Shown here in pieces: positions 38,985-49,878 of a DNA stretch of 64,000 bases (positions are counted from its first letter, which is position 1; every line of letters starts with the position of its first letter). The notes under the pieces were generated by a model. That model did not search any database and was not told where the DNA came from. It saw only the letters and a list, made by a program, of their open reading frames with translations. Origin of the DNA: Massilia sp. ZL223 (GTDB lineage Bacteria; Pseudomonadota; Gammaproteobacteria; Burkholderiales; Burkholderiaceae_D); assembly GCF_018119395.1 (NCBI RefSeq), contig NZ_JAGPWD010000001.1, positions 1 to 64,000 of the forward strand, given 5' to 3'. Position numbers and translations under genes: made by a program.

Positions 38985-40130
38985 TCAGGCCTGCGCGCGC
39001 GCCAGGCGTACCCGCACGCGCCGCGGCGCCAGCGATTCGTAGAGCGACAGGTAGTTCGCGGCCATCTTCTCGGACGTGAACAATTCCTGGTAGCGCATCT
39101 CGGCGCGCCGCCCCATCTGGCGCGCCATCTCGGGGTTCTCCCACAGCCTTTGCATCGCCACGCGCAACGCCTGCGGATCGGACGGCGGCACCACGATGCC
39201 GGTGTCCCCGTCGATGTTGATGTAGGTGGTGCCGGTGCCGATCTCGCAGGAGATCATCGGCTTGCCGTACATGGCGCCTTCCAGCAGCGAAATGCCGAAG
39301 GCTTCCGAGCGCAGGTGCGAGGGGAAGGACAGCGCATACGACAAGGTGAGCAGCGCCACCTTGTCGGCGTCGTCCAGCGCGCCCAGGAAGACCACGTTCT
39401 TCAGCTTCAGGCGCGCGGCCTGCTGCTTGAGCTCGTGCTCGATCGGGCCCGCGCCCACGATCACGATCGGGTAGTCCAGGCCGGCCGCCGCTTCCAGCAG
39501 GATGTGCAGGCCCTTGTAGTAGCGCAGCACGCCCACGAACAGGAAGAACTTCGGGCCCAGGCGCGCGCGCCAGTGCGCCAGGCGGGCCGGGTCCGCCTGC
39601 GGATAGGTGCTCTTGTCCAGGCCATAGGTAATGACGCTGGTCTTGTCGCGGTAGCGGTCCAGCACCGGCGACGAGGCAAGGTAATTCGGCGAGGCCGCGA
39701 CGATGGCGTCGACGGTGTTCAGGAAGCGGTCCCTGAGCGGCGCGTACAGGCGCAGCAGGTGGCGCTGGCGCACGATGTCGGAGTGGTAGGTGAGCACCGT
39801 CGGCTTGTTCACCCGCGCCATGAAATGCGCCAGGTCCATGAAGGGCCAGGGGAAGTGGTAGTGCACCACGTCCGCCTCTTGCGCCATGCGCGCCAGCGCG
39901 CCGATGGATTGCAGCGAGATGGCGTTGGACGCGATTTCCGCATTCTGCGGCACGCGATGGACCATGTGCCCCTCGAACTCGAAGGGCACCAGCCGGTCGT
40001 GCCGCGACAGCGACAGCACCGTGTTGCTGACGCCCACGCGGCCGGTACTGACGCACATCTGACGGATGACCTGTTCAATGCCACCCATCGAGTCCGGGAA
40101 ATACGTTTTGTAGAAGTGAAGGACACGCAT
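38985..40130 (-). CDS. GT4 glycosyltransferase, WbpZ-like
   Basis: A 381-residue GT-B enzyme of family 4. The N-terminal HFYKTYFPDSMGGIEQVIRQ binds the acceptor side; the C-terminal nucleotide-sugar site shows FLFVGVLRYYKGL, VGAGPIE, and EAFGISLLEGAMYGKPMIS (E-x7-E). The segment VVHYHFPWPFMDLAHF resembles WbpZ of the Pseudomonas common polysaccharide antigen, so transfer of mannose or D-rhamnose from a GDP donor is likely. Last of four genes in a GDP-rhamnose operon; 20 bases separate it from the gene before. Confidence 0.85.
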   Translation of the reverse strand: MRVLHFYKTYFPDSMGGIEQVIRQMCVSTGRVGVSNTVLSLSRHDRLVPFEFEGHMVHRVPQNAEIASNAISLQSIGALARMAQEADVVHYHFPWPFMDLAHFMARVNKPTVLTYHSDIVRQRHLLRLYAPLRDRFLNTVDAIVAASPNYLASSPVLDRYRDKTSVITYGLDKSTYPQADPARLAHWRARLGPKFFLFVGVLRYYKGLHILLEAAAGLDYPIVIVGAGPIEHELKQQAARLKLKNVVFLGALDDADKVALLTLSYALSFPSHLRSEAFGISLLEGAMYGKPMISCEIGTGTTYINIDGDTGIVVPPSDPQALRVAMQRLWENPEMARQMGRRAEMRYQELFTSEKMAANYLSLYESLAPRRVRVRLARAQA

Positions 40131-40150
40131 GGGCTTAAGATTACTGCGGA

Positions 40151-41335
40151 TTAACGGGATACCACCGCACGATAGACATCGAGGGTCAATCGTGCGGTGT
40201 TCTGCCAGGTGAGTTGCTCCGCGCGCACGCGGCCGGCGGCGATGCAGCGCGCACGCACGGCGCCATCCTGGGCCAGGGTACGCATGGCTTCCATGATCTC
40301 GCCCGCGCTCAATGGGTCGACGTCGAGGGCCGCTCCCTGCGTTACTTCCGGCAGCGAGCTGGCGTTCGAGGCCACTACCGGCAGCTTCGAGGCGAAGGCT
40401 TCCACGACGGGAATGCCGAAGCCTTCGTACAGCGAAGGAAACACGAACACGCCCGCCCCCGCGTACACATGGCGCAGGGCCTGGTGATCGCTCAGGCTAT
40501 TCAGCCAGACCAGGTTCTCGCCGCTTGCCTGCAGGCTTGCGATGCGCGCCACCAGTTCCTCGCTGCGCGCGCCGCGCACGCCCACGATCACCAGCGCGCG
40601 TTCGGCGCGCATGCTTGGGGGCAGCATCAGCCAGGCGTCGATCAGGCGCCCGATGTTCTTGCGCGGCTGCAGCGTGCCGACAGTCAGGAAATAACCGGGT
40701 TGCAGTTTATTGGCCGTAAGGGTGGCGGCCACGGCGGCCGGATCGGGCGTCTCCAGCCATTCGTCGTCCACCCCGCAAGGCACCACCGACACACGGCGCT
40801 CGTCGACGCCGAAGCACTCCACCAGTTCGTCGATCGCGAAGTGCGAGAGCGCGATCACATGGTCGGCCTTGGCGGCGGCCTTGCGCTGGAGCCAGTTCTT
40901 CACGCCGCGCAGGCGCGGGTTGCACCATTCGGGATACTTGATCGGCAGCGCGTCGTGCAGGGAGGCGACCACCGGGCAATCCATGCGCACGATGCGGTAG
41001 TCGGTCGCGTGGAACACGTCGACCGGCATGTGCACGCGGTGCGCGCCGGGTGTAGCCAGGTCGATGAACGAGGCTTTCTCGAAGGATTGCGGCATCGGCG
41101 TGCCGATGCTGATGCCCTGGCCGCCCTGCCCAGCGCGGCGCAGGCCGGGACGCGGCCACGAGAACGGCTGTACGGTGCAGCCGGTGCGCGGCAGGTTCTG
41201 CAGCAGCGCCCGGGTGTAGACCCCGATGCCGTCCAGGTGGCCGCCAGTGAGCCCCGGTTCGATCTTGGTCGTTCCGAGTCCTACGCTAAGGCTGCCAGCG
41301 ATCAGGCTTCGTACATCCAGCGCAGCGTATCGCAC
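40151..41335 (-). CDS. GT4 glycosyltransferase, WbpY-like
   Basis: A GT-B family 4 enzyme of about 394 residues. After an N-terminal SVGLGTTKIEPGLTGGHLDG, key blocks are VASLHDALP, FLTVGTLQPRKNIGRLIDAW, and SLYEGFGIPVVEAFASKLPVVAS with the E-x7-E pair. No ATG is available at the right place; I use a GTG that overlaps the end of the reductase gene by 34 bases. The long upstream extension in this frame is arginine-rich shadow of that gene. Next to gmd and rmd homologues it probably adds D-rhamnose or mannose to a polysaccharide chain. Confidence 0.8.
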   Translation of the reverse strand: MRYAALDVRSLIAGSLSVGLGTTKIEPGLTGGHLDGIGVYTRALLQNLPRTGCTVQPFSWPRPGLRRAGQGGQGISIGTPMPQSFEKASFIDLATPGAHRVHMPVDVFHATDYRIVRMDCPVVASLHDALPIKYPEWCNPRLRGVKNWLQRKAAAKADHVIALSHFAIDELVECFGVDERRVSVVPCGVDDEWLETPDPAAVAATLTANKLQPGYFLTVGTLQPRKNIGRLIDAWLMLPPSMRAERALVIVGVRGARSEELVARIASLQASGENLVWLNSLSDHQALRHVYAGAGVFVFPSLYEGFGIPVVEAFASKLPVVASNASSLPEVTQGAALDVDPLSAGEIMEAMRTLAQDGAVRARCIAAGRVRAEQLTWQNTARLTLDVYRAVVSR

Positions 41336-42243
41336 AAGGGAGTCGGGTTGAGGTGGCCGATCGCGGCGGTCAGCTTGCTGTTGCTGCCGGTCAGCTGGAG
41401 CACGTCGTTGGCGCGCACGAAGGCCGGATTGACCTGCACGTCGATGCGGTAGCCGGCGATCCCGCTCATCATCTCGATCAGCTCGGCCAGCGAATGCGAG
41501 CTGCCCGAGCAGACATTGAAGACTTCGTTGCTGGGCGCAACGGCCAGCAGGCGGCGGTAGCTGCGCGCCACCATGCGCACGTCGGAAAAATCGCGCGCGA
41601 TCGCCAGGTTGCCGAGTTCGATGCGGCGCTCGCCGCGGCGGAAATGCGACACGATCTTCGGCAGCAGGAAATTTTCGGTCTGCCCGATGCCGGTGTAGTT
41701 GAAGGGACGCGCGATCGTGATCGGCAGCTTGTCCATCCACAGGCGCGCCATGTATTCCATGGCCAGCTTGCTGACGGCGTAGTCGTTGGCCGGGGACGGC
41801 GGCACGTTCTCGTCGAGGACGGGGACGCTGGCGTTGCCGTAGATGTTGGCCGAGGAGGCCAGCAGCACGCTGGTCGGACGGTGCCGGCCGGCGGCCAGCG
41901 CCTCCAGCAGGTTGCGCGTGCCGACCACGTTGACGCGGTAGATCATGTCGGCGTTGGCATGGGCCACGAAGGCGATGGCGGCCAGGTGGGCTACCATGTC
42001 GGGCTGGACCTTGTCGATCACTTCGGCCAGGGCGGCGCGGTCGAGCAGGTCGACCGGATAGATGTCCGGGCCGAGTTCCTCGCCCGGCATCACGGTGCCG
42101 TAGACGCGGTAGCCGGCGGCAGTGAGTTCCTGCGCCAGGTAGCGCGCGGTAAAGCCGCGCAGGCCGGTGATCAGGGCGCGCCGCCCCTCGCCTTCGCGCC
42201 CGCCGAGAAAGACGGGAATGTCGTCCGTGGCCACGCGTTCCAT
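41302..42243 (-). CDS. rmd: NAD(P)-dependent epimerase/reductase, Rmd-like (GDP-4-dehydro-6-deoxy-D-mannose reductase)
   Basis: A 313-residue extended SDR. The dinucleotide-binding motif is degenerate but present (ALITGLRGFTARYLAQEL), followed by DLLDRAAL, HLAAIAFV, the catalytic Ser region LLASSANIYG and YAVSK. The wording PITIARPFNYTGIGQTENF matches reductases that reduce the Gmd product to GDP-D-rhamnose. The gene starts one base after the gmd stop, which strongly supports this step. A C4-epimerase role cannot be excluded from sequence alone. Confidence 0.82.
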   Translation of the reverse strand: MERVATDDIPVFLGGREGEGRRALITGLRGFTARYLAQELTAAGYRVYGTVMPGEELGPDIYPVDLLDRAALAEVIDKVQPDMVAHLAAIAFVAHANADMIYRVNVVGTRNLLEALAAGRHRPTSVLLASSANIYGNASVPVLDENVPPSPANDYAVSKLAMEYMARLWMDKLPITIARPFNYTGIGQTENFLLPKIVSHFRRGERRIELGNLAIARDFSDVRMVARSYRRLLAVAPSNEVFNVCSGSSHSLAELIEMMSGIAGYRIDVQVNPAFVRANDVLQLTGSNSKLTAAIGHLNPTPLCDTLRWMYEA

Positions 42244-42244
42244 A

Positions 42245-43653
<1,409 letters not shown>

Positions 43654-43716
43654 GGCCGGCCAGGCCCGCGCCTGATGCACTGCAACAAAATGCACCAGGC
43701 GCGGCCCTGGCCGGCC
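43654..43716 (-). terminator. Long hairpin after maeB
   Basis: Two 26-base arms (43654-43679 and 43691-43716) pair with only two mismatches around an 11-base A-rich loop; the outer part is GGCCGGCCAGG/CCTGGCCGGCC. It begins six bases past the maeB stop on the minus strand. A pyrimidine-rich but not pure-T tract follows. Confidence 0.75.
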
Positions 43717-43722
43717 GGGGGA

Positions 43723-46035
43723 TTAACGCTGGGAGACGGCGTCGACCACGGCCAGCGCGGTCATGTTGACGATGCGGCGCACGGTCGACGAGGGCGTCAG
43801 GATGTGGACCGGACGGGCGCAGCCCAGCAGCACCGGGCCGATCGCGATGCCGTTGCCGGCGGCGCTCTTGACCAGGTTGTAGGAGATGTTGGCGGCGTCG
43901 ATGTTCGGCATCACCAGCAGGTTGGCGTCGCCGGTCAGCTTCGAATCCGGCATGATCTTGACGCGCACCTTGGCTTCGATCGCGGTGTCGCCATGCATCT
44001 CGCCGTCGATTTCCAGGTCGGGCTTCATCTGCTGCACCAGCGGCAGGACGGCGCGCATCTTCTGCGCCGACTCGCTGTTGGCGGTGCCGAAGTTCGAGTG
44101 CGACAGCAGGGCCGCGCGCGGGCACATGCCGAAGCGTTCCATCTCCTCGGCGGCCATGACCGTGATCTCGGCCAGTTCCGCAGCGTTCGGGTTCTCGTTG
44201 ACGTGGGTGTCGACGATGGCCAGCTGGCGGTCCTGGGTGATCAGGAAGTTCATCGCCGCATAGACGTTGGAACCGGCGCGCTTGCCCAGCACCTGGTCGA
44301 TGTACTGCAGGTGCATCTGGGTGGTGCCGTAGGTGCCGCAGATCAGGCCGTCCGCATCGCCCTTGTGCACCATCATGGCGCCGATCAGGGTGTGGCGGCG
44401 GCGCATTTCCAGCTTGGCCATGTCGATGGTCACGCCCTTGCGCATGCCGATCTGGTAGTAGGTCTGCCAGTAGTCGCGGTAGCGTTCGTCGAAGTCCGGG
44501 TTGATGACGTCGACGTGCTGGCCCAGCTTGAGGCGCAGGCCGAACTTCTCGATGCGCTTTTCCAGCACCGCCGGACGGCCGACCAGGATCGGGCGCGCCA
44601 GCTTCTCGTCCACCACCACCTGCACCGCGCGCAGCACGCGTTCGTCCTCGCCTTCGGCGTAGACGATGCGCTTGAGCTCCGCCGGGGCGCTCTTGGCGAT
44701 CTGGAACAGCGGCTTCATGAAGGTGCCGCTGCGGTACACGAACTGCTGCAGGCTGTCGGCATAGGCAGCCAGGTCCGCGATCGGGCGGGTGGCGACGCCG
44801 CCGTCCATCGCCGCCTTGGCCACCGCCGGAGCGATGTGGGTCAGCAGGCGCGGATCGAAAGGCATCGGGATCAGGTATTCCGGGCCGAAGGACAGGTTGG
44901 TGATGCCGTAGGCCGAGGCCACGATGTCCGACTGCTCGGCGTGGGCCAGATCGGCGATCGCATGCACCACCGCGATTTCCATTTCGCGGGTGATGGTGGT
45001 CGCACCGCAGTCCAGGGCGCCGCGGAACATGTAGGGGAAGCACAGGACGTTGTTGACCTGGTTCGGGTAGTCCGAGCGGCCGGTGGCGATGATGGCGTCG
45101 CTGCGGACGGCCTTCACGTCTTCCGGCAGGATTTCCGGGTTCGGGTTGGCCAGGGCCAGGATCAGCGGGTTCGGCGCCATCCTGGCGACCATGTCCTGCT
45201 TCAGCACGCCGCCGGCCGACAGGCCGAGGAAGATGTCGGCGCCGGGGATGACTTCCGCCAGCGAGCGGTGCGGGGTGTCCTGGGCGAAGCGTTCCTTGTC
45301 CGGGTCCATCAGCTCGGTGCGGCCCTTGTAGACCACGCCCGCCAGGTCGGTGACGAAGATGTTCTCGATCGGGAAGCCCAGGTCGACGATCAGGTCCAGG
45401 CAGGCCAGCGCGGCCGCGCCGGCGCCCGACACGACCAGCTTGCATTCCTTGATGTTCTTGTTGACGACCTTCAGGCCGTTGATGATCGCGGCGCCGACGA
45501 TGATCGCGGTGCCATGCTGGTCATCGTGGAAGACCGGGATCTTCATGCGCTCGCGGAGTTTACGCTCGATGTAGAAGCACTCCGGCGCCTTGATGTCCTC
45601 GAGGTTGATGCCCCCGAAAGTGGGCTCGAGCGAGGCGATGATGTCGACCAGCTTGTCCGGGTCGTTTTCGTTGATTTCGATGTCGAAGACATCGATGGCG
45701 GCGAATTTCTTGAACAGCACGCCCTTGCCTTCCATGACCGGCTTGGAAGCCAGCGGGCCGATATTGCCCAGGCCGAGGACGGCGGTGCCGTTGGAGATGA
45801 CGGCGACCAGGTTGCCGCGCGCGGTGTACTTATAGGAGTTCGCCGGATCCTTGACGATCTCTTCGCAAGGCGCGGCCACCCCCGGCGAGTAAGCCAGGGC
45901 CAGGTCGCGCTGGTTCAGCAGGCCCTTCGTGGGGGTCACGCTGATCTTGCCGGGGCGGGGAATCTGGTGATATTCGAGTGCTGCCGTACGCAGTTGTTGA
46001 CGTAATTCTTCTTTCTTGTCCGATGACGAGTCCAT
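43723..46035 (-). CDS. maeB: NADP-dependent malic enzyme with C-terminal phosphotransacetylase-like domain
   Basis: A 770-residue MaeB-type enzyme that oxidatively decarboxylates malate to pyruvate, making NADPH. The malic N-domain ([12 protein letters not shown]) and NAD-binding part ([29 protein letters not shown]) occupy about 1-430. The rest is a PTA-like domain ([19 protein letters not shown] onward) that in E. coli MaeB binds acetyl-CoA regulators and lacks transacetylase activity. Full length. AGGAAGG precedes the ATG. Monocistronic, ended by the long hairpin. Confidence 0.96.
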   Translation of the reverse strand: MDSSSDKKEELRQQLRTAALEYHQIPRPGKISVTPTKGLLNQRDLALAYSPGVAAPCEEIVKDPANSYKYTARGNLVAVISNGTAVLGLGNIGPLASKPVMEGKGVLFKKFAAIDVFDIEINENDPDKLVDIIASLEPTFGGINLEDIKAPECFYIERKLRERMKIPVFHDDQHGTAIIVGAAIINGLKVVNKNIKECKLVVSGAGAAALACLDLIVDLGFPIENIFVTDLAGVVYKGRTELMDPDKERFAQDTPHRSLAEVIPGADIFLGLSAGGVLKQDMVARMAPNPLILALANPNPEILPEDVKAVRSDAIIATGRSDYPNQVNNVLCFPYMFRGALDCGATTITREMEIAVVHAIADLAHAEQSDIVASAYGITNLSFGPEYLIPMPFDPRLLTHIAPAVAKAAMDGGVATRPIADLAAYADSLQQFVYRSGTFMKPLFQIAKSAPAELKRIVYAEGEDERVLRAVQVVVDEKLARPILVGRPAVLEKRIEKFGLRLKLGQHVDVINPDFDERYRDYWQTYYQIGMRKGVTIDMAKLEMRRRHTLIGAMMVHKGDADGLICGTYGTTQMHLQYIDQVLGKRAGSNVYAAMNFLITQDRQLAIVDTHVNENPNAAELAEITVMAAEEMERFGMCPRAALLSHSNFGTANSESAQKMRAVLPLVQQMKPDLEIDGEMHGDTAIEAKVRVKIMPDSKLTGDANLLVMPNIDAANISYNLVKSAAGNGIAIGPVLLGCARPVHILTPSSTVRRIVNMTALAVVDAVSQR

Positions 46036-46242
46036 CTGGGCAGCCTTCCTGATACTAGAGGGGAACCTCCAATTCTAGCAGAGGCAAAGTTGTCAAGGGC
46101 TACGTATTTTCAACAAGTCAAGCCGGCATTCATAATCTGAGCAAATATATTCCGACTGCTCATCGGCAAATCCGATGCAGCGATTACCGGGTGCAAGTTT
46201 TCCATACCGGTCCTGGTATCGCAGGCGTGTTCGAGGCGGCGG

Positions 46243-46248
46243 TACAAT
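46243..46248 (+). promoter_or_regulatory. Candidate -10 box of thiL
   Basis: TACAAT ends seven bases before the thiL ATG, so the message may be leaderless. No good -35 hexamer is seen. The gap 46036-46255 holds no gene, but contains GAGG-GGAA-CCTC near 46060 in the maeB leader. Confidence 0.4.
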
Positions 46249-46255
46249 CGCGGCC

Positions 46256-47236
46256 ATGCTTTCCGAATTCGACCTCATCAAGACTTATTTCCAGCGCCGC
46301 CGGCCTGGACGCGCGGTGCTGGGCATCGGCGACGACTGCGCCCTGCTGGCCCCTGCTCCCGGACGCCAGATCGCGATCTCCTCGGACATGCTGGTGGAAG
46401 ACCGCCATTTCTTCGCCGGCGCCGATCCCCGCATGCTCGGCCACAAGAGCCTGGCCGTGAACCTGTCGGACCTGGCGGCCATGGGCGCGCGGCCTGTTGC
46501 CTTTACCCTGGCGCTGGCCTTGCCCAAGGCCGATCCGGCCTGGCTGGAAGGGTTTTCGTCCGGGCTGTTCGCGCTGGCCGATGCCTTCGACTGCGAGCTG
46601 ATCGGCGGGGATACGACCAAGGGGCCGCTGAATATCTGCATCACGGTGTTCGGCGAGCTGAGGCCCGGCCACGCGCTGCGGCGCGCGGCGGCGCGGCCCG
46701 GCGACGACATCTGGATTTCCGGGACCCTGGGCGATGCGCGCCTGGCGCTGGCGGGGTACTGGAAGGAGCTGGAGCTCGATCCTTCCCTGCACGAGCAGGC
46801 GGCGCTGAGGATGCACATGCCGTCGCCGCGCGTGGCGCTGGGACTGGCGCTGGCGCGCGGGCCCATTGCCCCGCCTTTGGCACATGCGGCGCTGGATATC
46901 TCGGACGGGCTGGTGGGGGACCTGGGGCATATTCTCGCCGCCTCGCAGGTGGGCGCGACCCTGGATGTCGATGCGCTGCCGGCGGGGCCGGTGCTGGCGC
47001 GGCAGGCGCTTGCGCTGCGCAGGCGCTTCACGGCGGCGGGCGGGGACGATTATGAGCTGTGCTTCACGGCGCCGGCGGAGCATCGCGAGGCGGTGCTGGA
47101 GGCGGGAAGGGAGAGCGGGACGGCGGTGACGCGGGTGGGCAGGATCGAGGCGGAGGCGGGACTGCGGCTGGTGGATGCGGACGGAGCGCCTCTGGATGTG
47201 GGCTTGCGTGGCTGGGACCACTTTACCAGCCCATAG
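46256..47236 (+). CDS. thiL: Thiamine-monophosphate kinase
   Basis: A 326-residue ATP-dependent kinase that phosphorylates thiamine monophosphate to the active diphosphate. The start SEFDLIKTYFQRR, the ATP/Mg loop GIGDDCALLAP, SSDMLVEDRHFF, LAVNLSDLAAMGARP and GGDTTKGPL are the conserved ThiL blocks, and ALDISDGLVGDLGHI is the second metal site. The ATG chosen matches the family start; the longer frame adds arginine-rich residues. In many relatives pgpA follows, but here the next gene converges. Confidence 0.96.
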   Translation: MLSEFDLIKTYFQRRRPGRAVLGIGDDCALLAPAPGRQIAISSDMLVEDRHFFAGADPRMLGHKSLAVNLSDLAAMGARPVAFTLALALPKADPAWLEGFSSGLFALADAFDCELIGGDTTKGPLNICITVFGELRPGHALRRAAARPGDDIWISGTLGDARLALAGYWKELELDPSLHEQAALRMHMPSPRVALGLALARGPIAPPLAHAALDISDGLVGDLGHILAASQVGATLDVDALPAGPVLARQALALRRRFTAAGGDDYELCFTAPAEHREAVLEAGRESGTAVTRVGRIEAEAGLRLVDADGAPLDVGLRGWDHFTSP

Positions 47237-47295
47237 TCACCTCAACCAGCGTCGTCCCGGGACTCGGCTGAGGGAGCGGGCCGACGAATGACGTC

Positions 47296-49878
47296 TCACT
47301 GCTCATTTCCTTCCCTCGGCACCTTCCGGTCATCAAACGGCCCATACGTCAGCCAGTAATGGCGAAACGCATGCCGGATATTGTCCCTCAGCTGGGCATC
47401 GTTCCACGGCTTCGTATAGAACCGGTAGATCGCCCCGCGGTTGATCGAATCCAGCACCGTCTCCACGCCCGTATAGCCGGACAGGATGATGCGTATCGTC
47501 TCCGGATACATCTCCTTGACCTTGCTGAGGAACTCGGTCCCGCTCATCACCGGCATGCGCTGGTCGCACAGGATCACCTGCACCCGGTACAGCGCCAGCA
47601 GCTCGAAGGCCTCGGTCGGCGTGGCCGCCGTCAGCACGCGGTAGCCGTCGCGCCGGAACAGGCGGTGCAGGGCCGTCAGCACATTCACGTCGTCGTCCAC
47701 CACCAGCAGGGTCTGGACCTTGTCCTCGGTCGCCGGCATCTTGTCGGGCTGGGCGCGGTTGTCCAGCACCAGCTGGCCCAGCTCCGGGGCCGGCAGCGCG
47801 CGCGAGAAGTGGAAGCCCTGGATCTCGTCGCAATGGTGGCGCCGCAAATACGCCATCTGGGCGCGCGATTCCACGCCCTCGGCGATCACCTGCATGTGCA
47901 GGCTGTGCGCCATGCTGATGATGGCCAGCGCGATCGCCGCGTCGTCCGGGTTGTTGATGATGTCGCGCACGAAGGCGATGTCGATCTTGAGCTTGTCGAT
48001 CGGGAAGCGCTTCAGGTAGGCCAGGCTCGAATAGCCGGTGCCGAAATCGTCGATCGCCACCCGGATGCCCAGCTGCTTGAGGCTCAGCAGCACCTCGGTG
48101 GTGTGCTCGGCATTGACCATCAGCGCGCTCTCGGTCAGCTCCAGCTCCAGCTGGTGCGCTTCCACTCCATGGCGCTCGAGCGCCGCGCGGATTGTGGCTT
48201 CCAGGTCGCCCTCGGCGAACTGGCGGCTCGACACGTTCACCGCCACCCGCACGTCGCGCACCCCGGCCTCGTTCCATTCCGCCATCTGGCGGCAGGCCTC
48301 GTCGATGATCCATTCGCCGACCCGCACCACCAGCCCGGTCTCTTCCATCACCGGCACGAACTCCGCCGGATACACCAGCCCATAACCCGGCCGGTGCCAG
48401 CGCAGCAGCGCTTCGACGCCGGAGATGCGCCCGGTGTTGAGCTCCAGCTTGGGCTGGTAGTGCAGCACGAACTGCCCGTCCTCGAGCGCGCCGCGCAGGG
48501 CCAGTTCCAGGTCCAGGCGCGCCAGCACCTGCACGTTCATCCCGGCCGTGAAGAAGCGGTAGCCGTCGCGCCCCGCTTCCTTGGCGCGCACCATGGCGGC
48601 GTCGGCGTACTTGACCAGGGCGCCCGGATCGCTGGTGTCGTCCGGGTACATGGCGATGCCGATGCTGGCCGTGAGCGCGGCCTGCTGGCCGTCCAGGTCG
48701 AAGGGCGCGCGCAAGGTCTCGCGGATCTCGTTAGCCACGTTCACCGCTTCCTGCTGGTCGCGCTGCATGGTCAGGATCAGCGCGAACTCGTCGCCGCCCA
48801 GGCGTCCGACCAGCTCGCGCATCTTCACGCTGCGCACCAGGCGGGTGCTGAACTGGCGCAGCAGCTCGTCGCCCAGCGCGGTGCCGAGCGAATCGTTGAT
48901 CACCTTGAAGCGGTCGAGCGTGATGCACAGCACCGCCACCCGCCAGCGCTTGTCCTTGGCCAGGTCGATGGCCGCGCCCAGGTTCTCGAAGAACAGGGTG
49001 CGGTTGGGCAGGCCGGTCAGGGCGTCGTAGCTGGCCGCGTGGCGCAGGCGCTCGGCCGCGTGCAGGCGCTCGCTGATGTCGCGCACCACCGCGATCAGGA
49101 TGCGGCTGTGGCCCAGGTCCTGCAGCTTCCAGCTGATCTCGACCGGCACCGAGCCCTCGCCGCCGGCGCGCAGCAGCTCGGTCTCGACGATGTCGGTTTC
49201 CTTGCCCTCCCCCTCGGCATGCCCGGTGTGCCCCATCAGCCGTTCGATCTGCGTACGCGACGCCAGGCCGAGGGCCACCGGATCGATGCGCATCAGCGCG
49301 TCGCGCGAGAAGCCCAGCATGCGGCAGGCGCCGTCCGATACGTCGACCGTCGCCATGCTGGCGGTGTCGATCAGGAAGATCGCATCCGGGGTGGCGTCCA
49401 TCGCGCCGCGGAAGCGCGCCAGCTCGGCGGTGCGCTCGCGCACCTCGCGCTCGAGCTGGGAGCCGTAGTCGCGCGATTCGCGGTGCAGCAGGCGCACTTC
49501 CAGCAGGTTGCGGATGCGGGTCATCACCTCGACCGTGTCGAAGGGCTTGCCGATGAAGTCGCGCGCCCCCGCTTCCAGCGCCGCCAGCTTCTTGTCCGGC
49601 TCCGCCGTCACCACCAGCACCGGCAGCCACGAATCGCTCTCGAGCGGCTTGAGCGCCTCCATCACGTCGAAGCCGTCCATGCCGGGCATGTGCAGGTCGA
49701 GGATGATCAGGTCGAAGCGGTGCTTCAGGTGCAGCGACACCACCTGGCGCGGGTCGTTGGTGCTGAACACGTTCTCGTAGCCGGTGGTCTTGAGCAGGTA
49801 CTCGAGCAGCTGCACGTTCACAGGCTCGTCGTCGACGACGAGGATGTGGGCGCGCCGGATGTCGGACAGGGAAATCAT
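47296..49878 (-). CDS. REC-PAS-GGDEF-EAL-REC signalling protein
   Basis: An 860-residue cytoplasmic protein. An N-terminal receiver (Asp in LILDLHMPGMDG), a short coiled coil, PAS, GGDEF (GRLGGDEF intact; the RxxD inhibitory site is absent, the position reads KMRE), EAL (EALLRW, IDDFGTGYSSL intact) and a second receiver (Asp in LCDQRMPVMSG, KPWND) follow. The last receiver is of the type usually found before HD-GYP domains. Two phosphorylation inputs thus bracket a c-di-GMP enzyme. Its ATG overlaps the kinase stop as TGATG, so the upstream hybrid kinase is the likely phosphate donor. Confidence 0.93.
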   Translation of the reverse strand: MISLSDIRRAHILVVDDEPVNVQLLEYLLKTTGYENVFSTNDPRQVVSLHLKHRFDLIILDLHMPGMDGFDVMEALKPLESDSWLPVLVVTAEPDKKLAALEAGARDFIGKPFDTVEVMTRIRNLLEVRLLHRESRDYGSQLEREVRERTAELARFRGAMDATPDAIFLIDTASMATVDVSDGACRMLGFSRDALMRIDPVALGLASRTQIERLMGHTGHAEGEGKETDIVETELLRAGGEGSVPVEISWKLQDLGHSRILIAVVRDISERLHAAERLRHAASYDALTGLPNRTLFFENLGAAIDLAKDKRWRVAVLCITLDRFKVINDSLGTALGDELLRQFSTRLVRSVKMRELVGRLGGDEFALILTMQRDQQEAVNVANEIRETLRAPFDLDGQQAALTASIGIAMYPDDTSDPGALVKYADAAMVRAKEAGRDGYRFFTAGMNVQVLARLDLELALRGALEDGQFVLHYQPKLELNTGRISGVEALLRWHRPGYGLVYPAEFVPVMEETGLVVRVGEWIIDEACRQMAEWNEAGVRDVRVAVNVSSRQFAEGDLEATIRAALERHGVEAHQLELELTESALMVNAEHTTEVLLSLKQLGIRVAIDDFGTGYSSLAYLKRFPIDKLKIDIAFVRDIINNPDDAAIALAIISMAHSLHMQVIAEGVESRAQMAYLRRHHCDEIQGFHFSRALPAPELGQLVLDNRAQPDKMPATEDKVQTLLVVDDDVNVLTALHRLFRRDGYRVLTAATPTEAFELLALYRVQVILCDQRMPVMSGTEFLSKVKEMYPETIRIILSGYTGVETVLDSINRGAIYRFYTKPWNDAQLRDNIRHAFRHYWLTYGPFDDRKVPREGNEQ

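Noticed and set aside
41336..41740. N-terminal extension of the WbpY-like transferase
   Set aside because: Arg/Gln/Pro-rich composition of a shadow frame over the rmd gene; transferases of this type start just before the GLGTTKIEP block.
46036..46255. maeB promoter with TTGACA near 46095
   Set aside because: TTGACA is present on the minus strand, but the only -10-like TAGAAT is 13 bases away, too close for a sigma-70 promoter.
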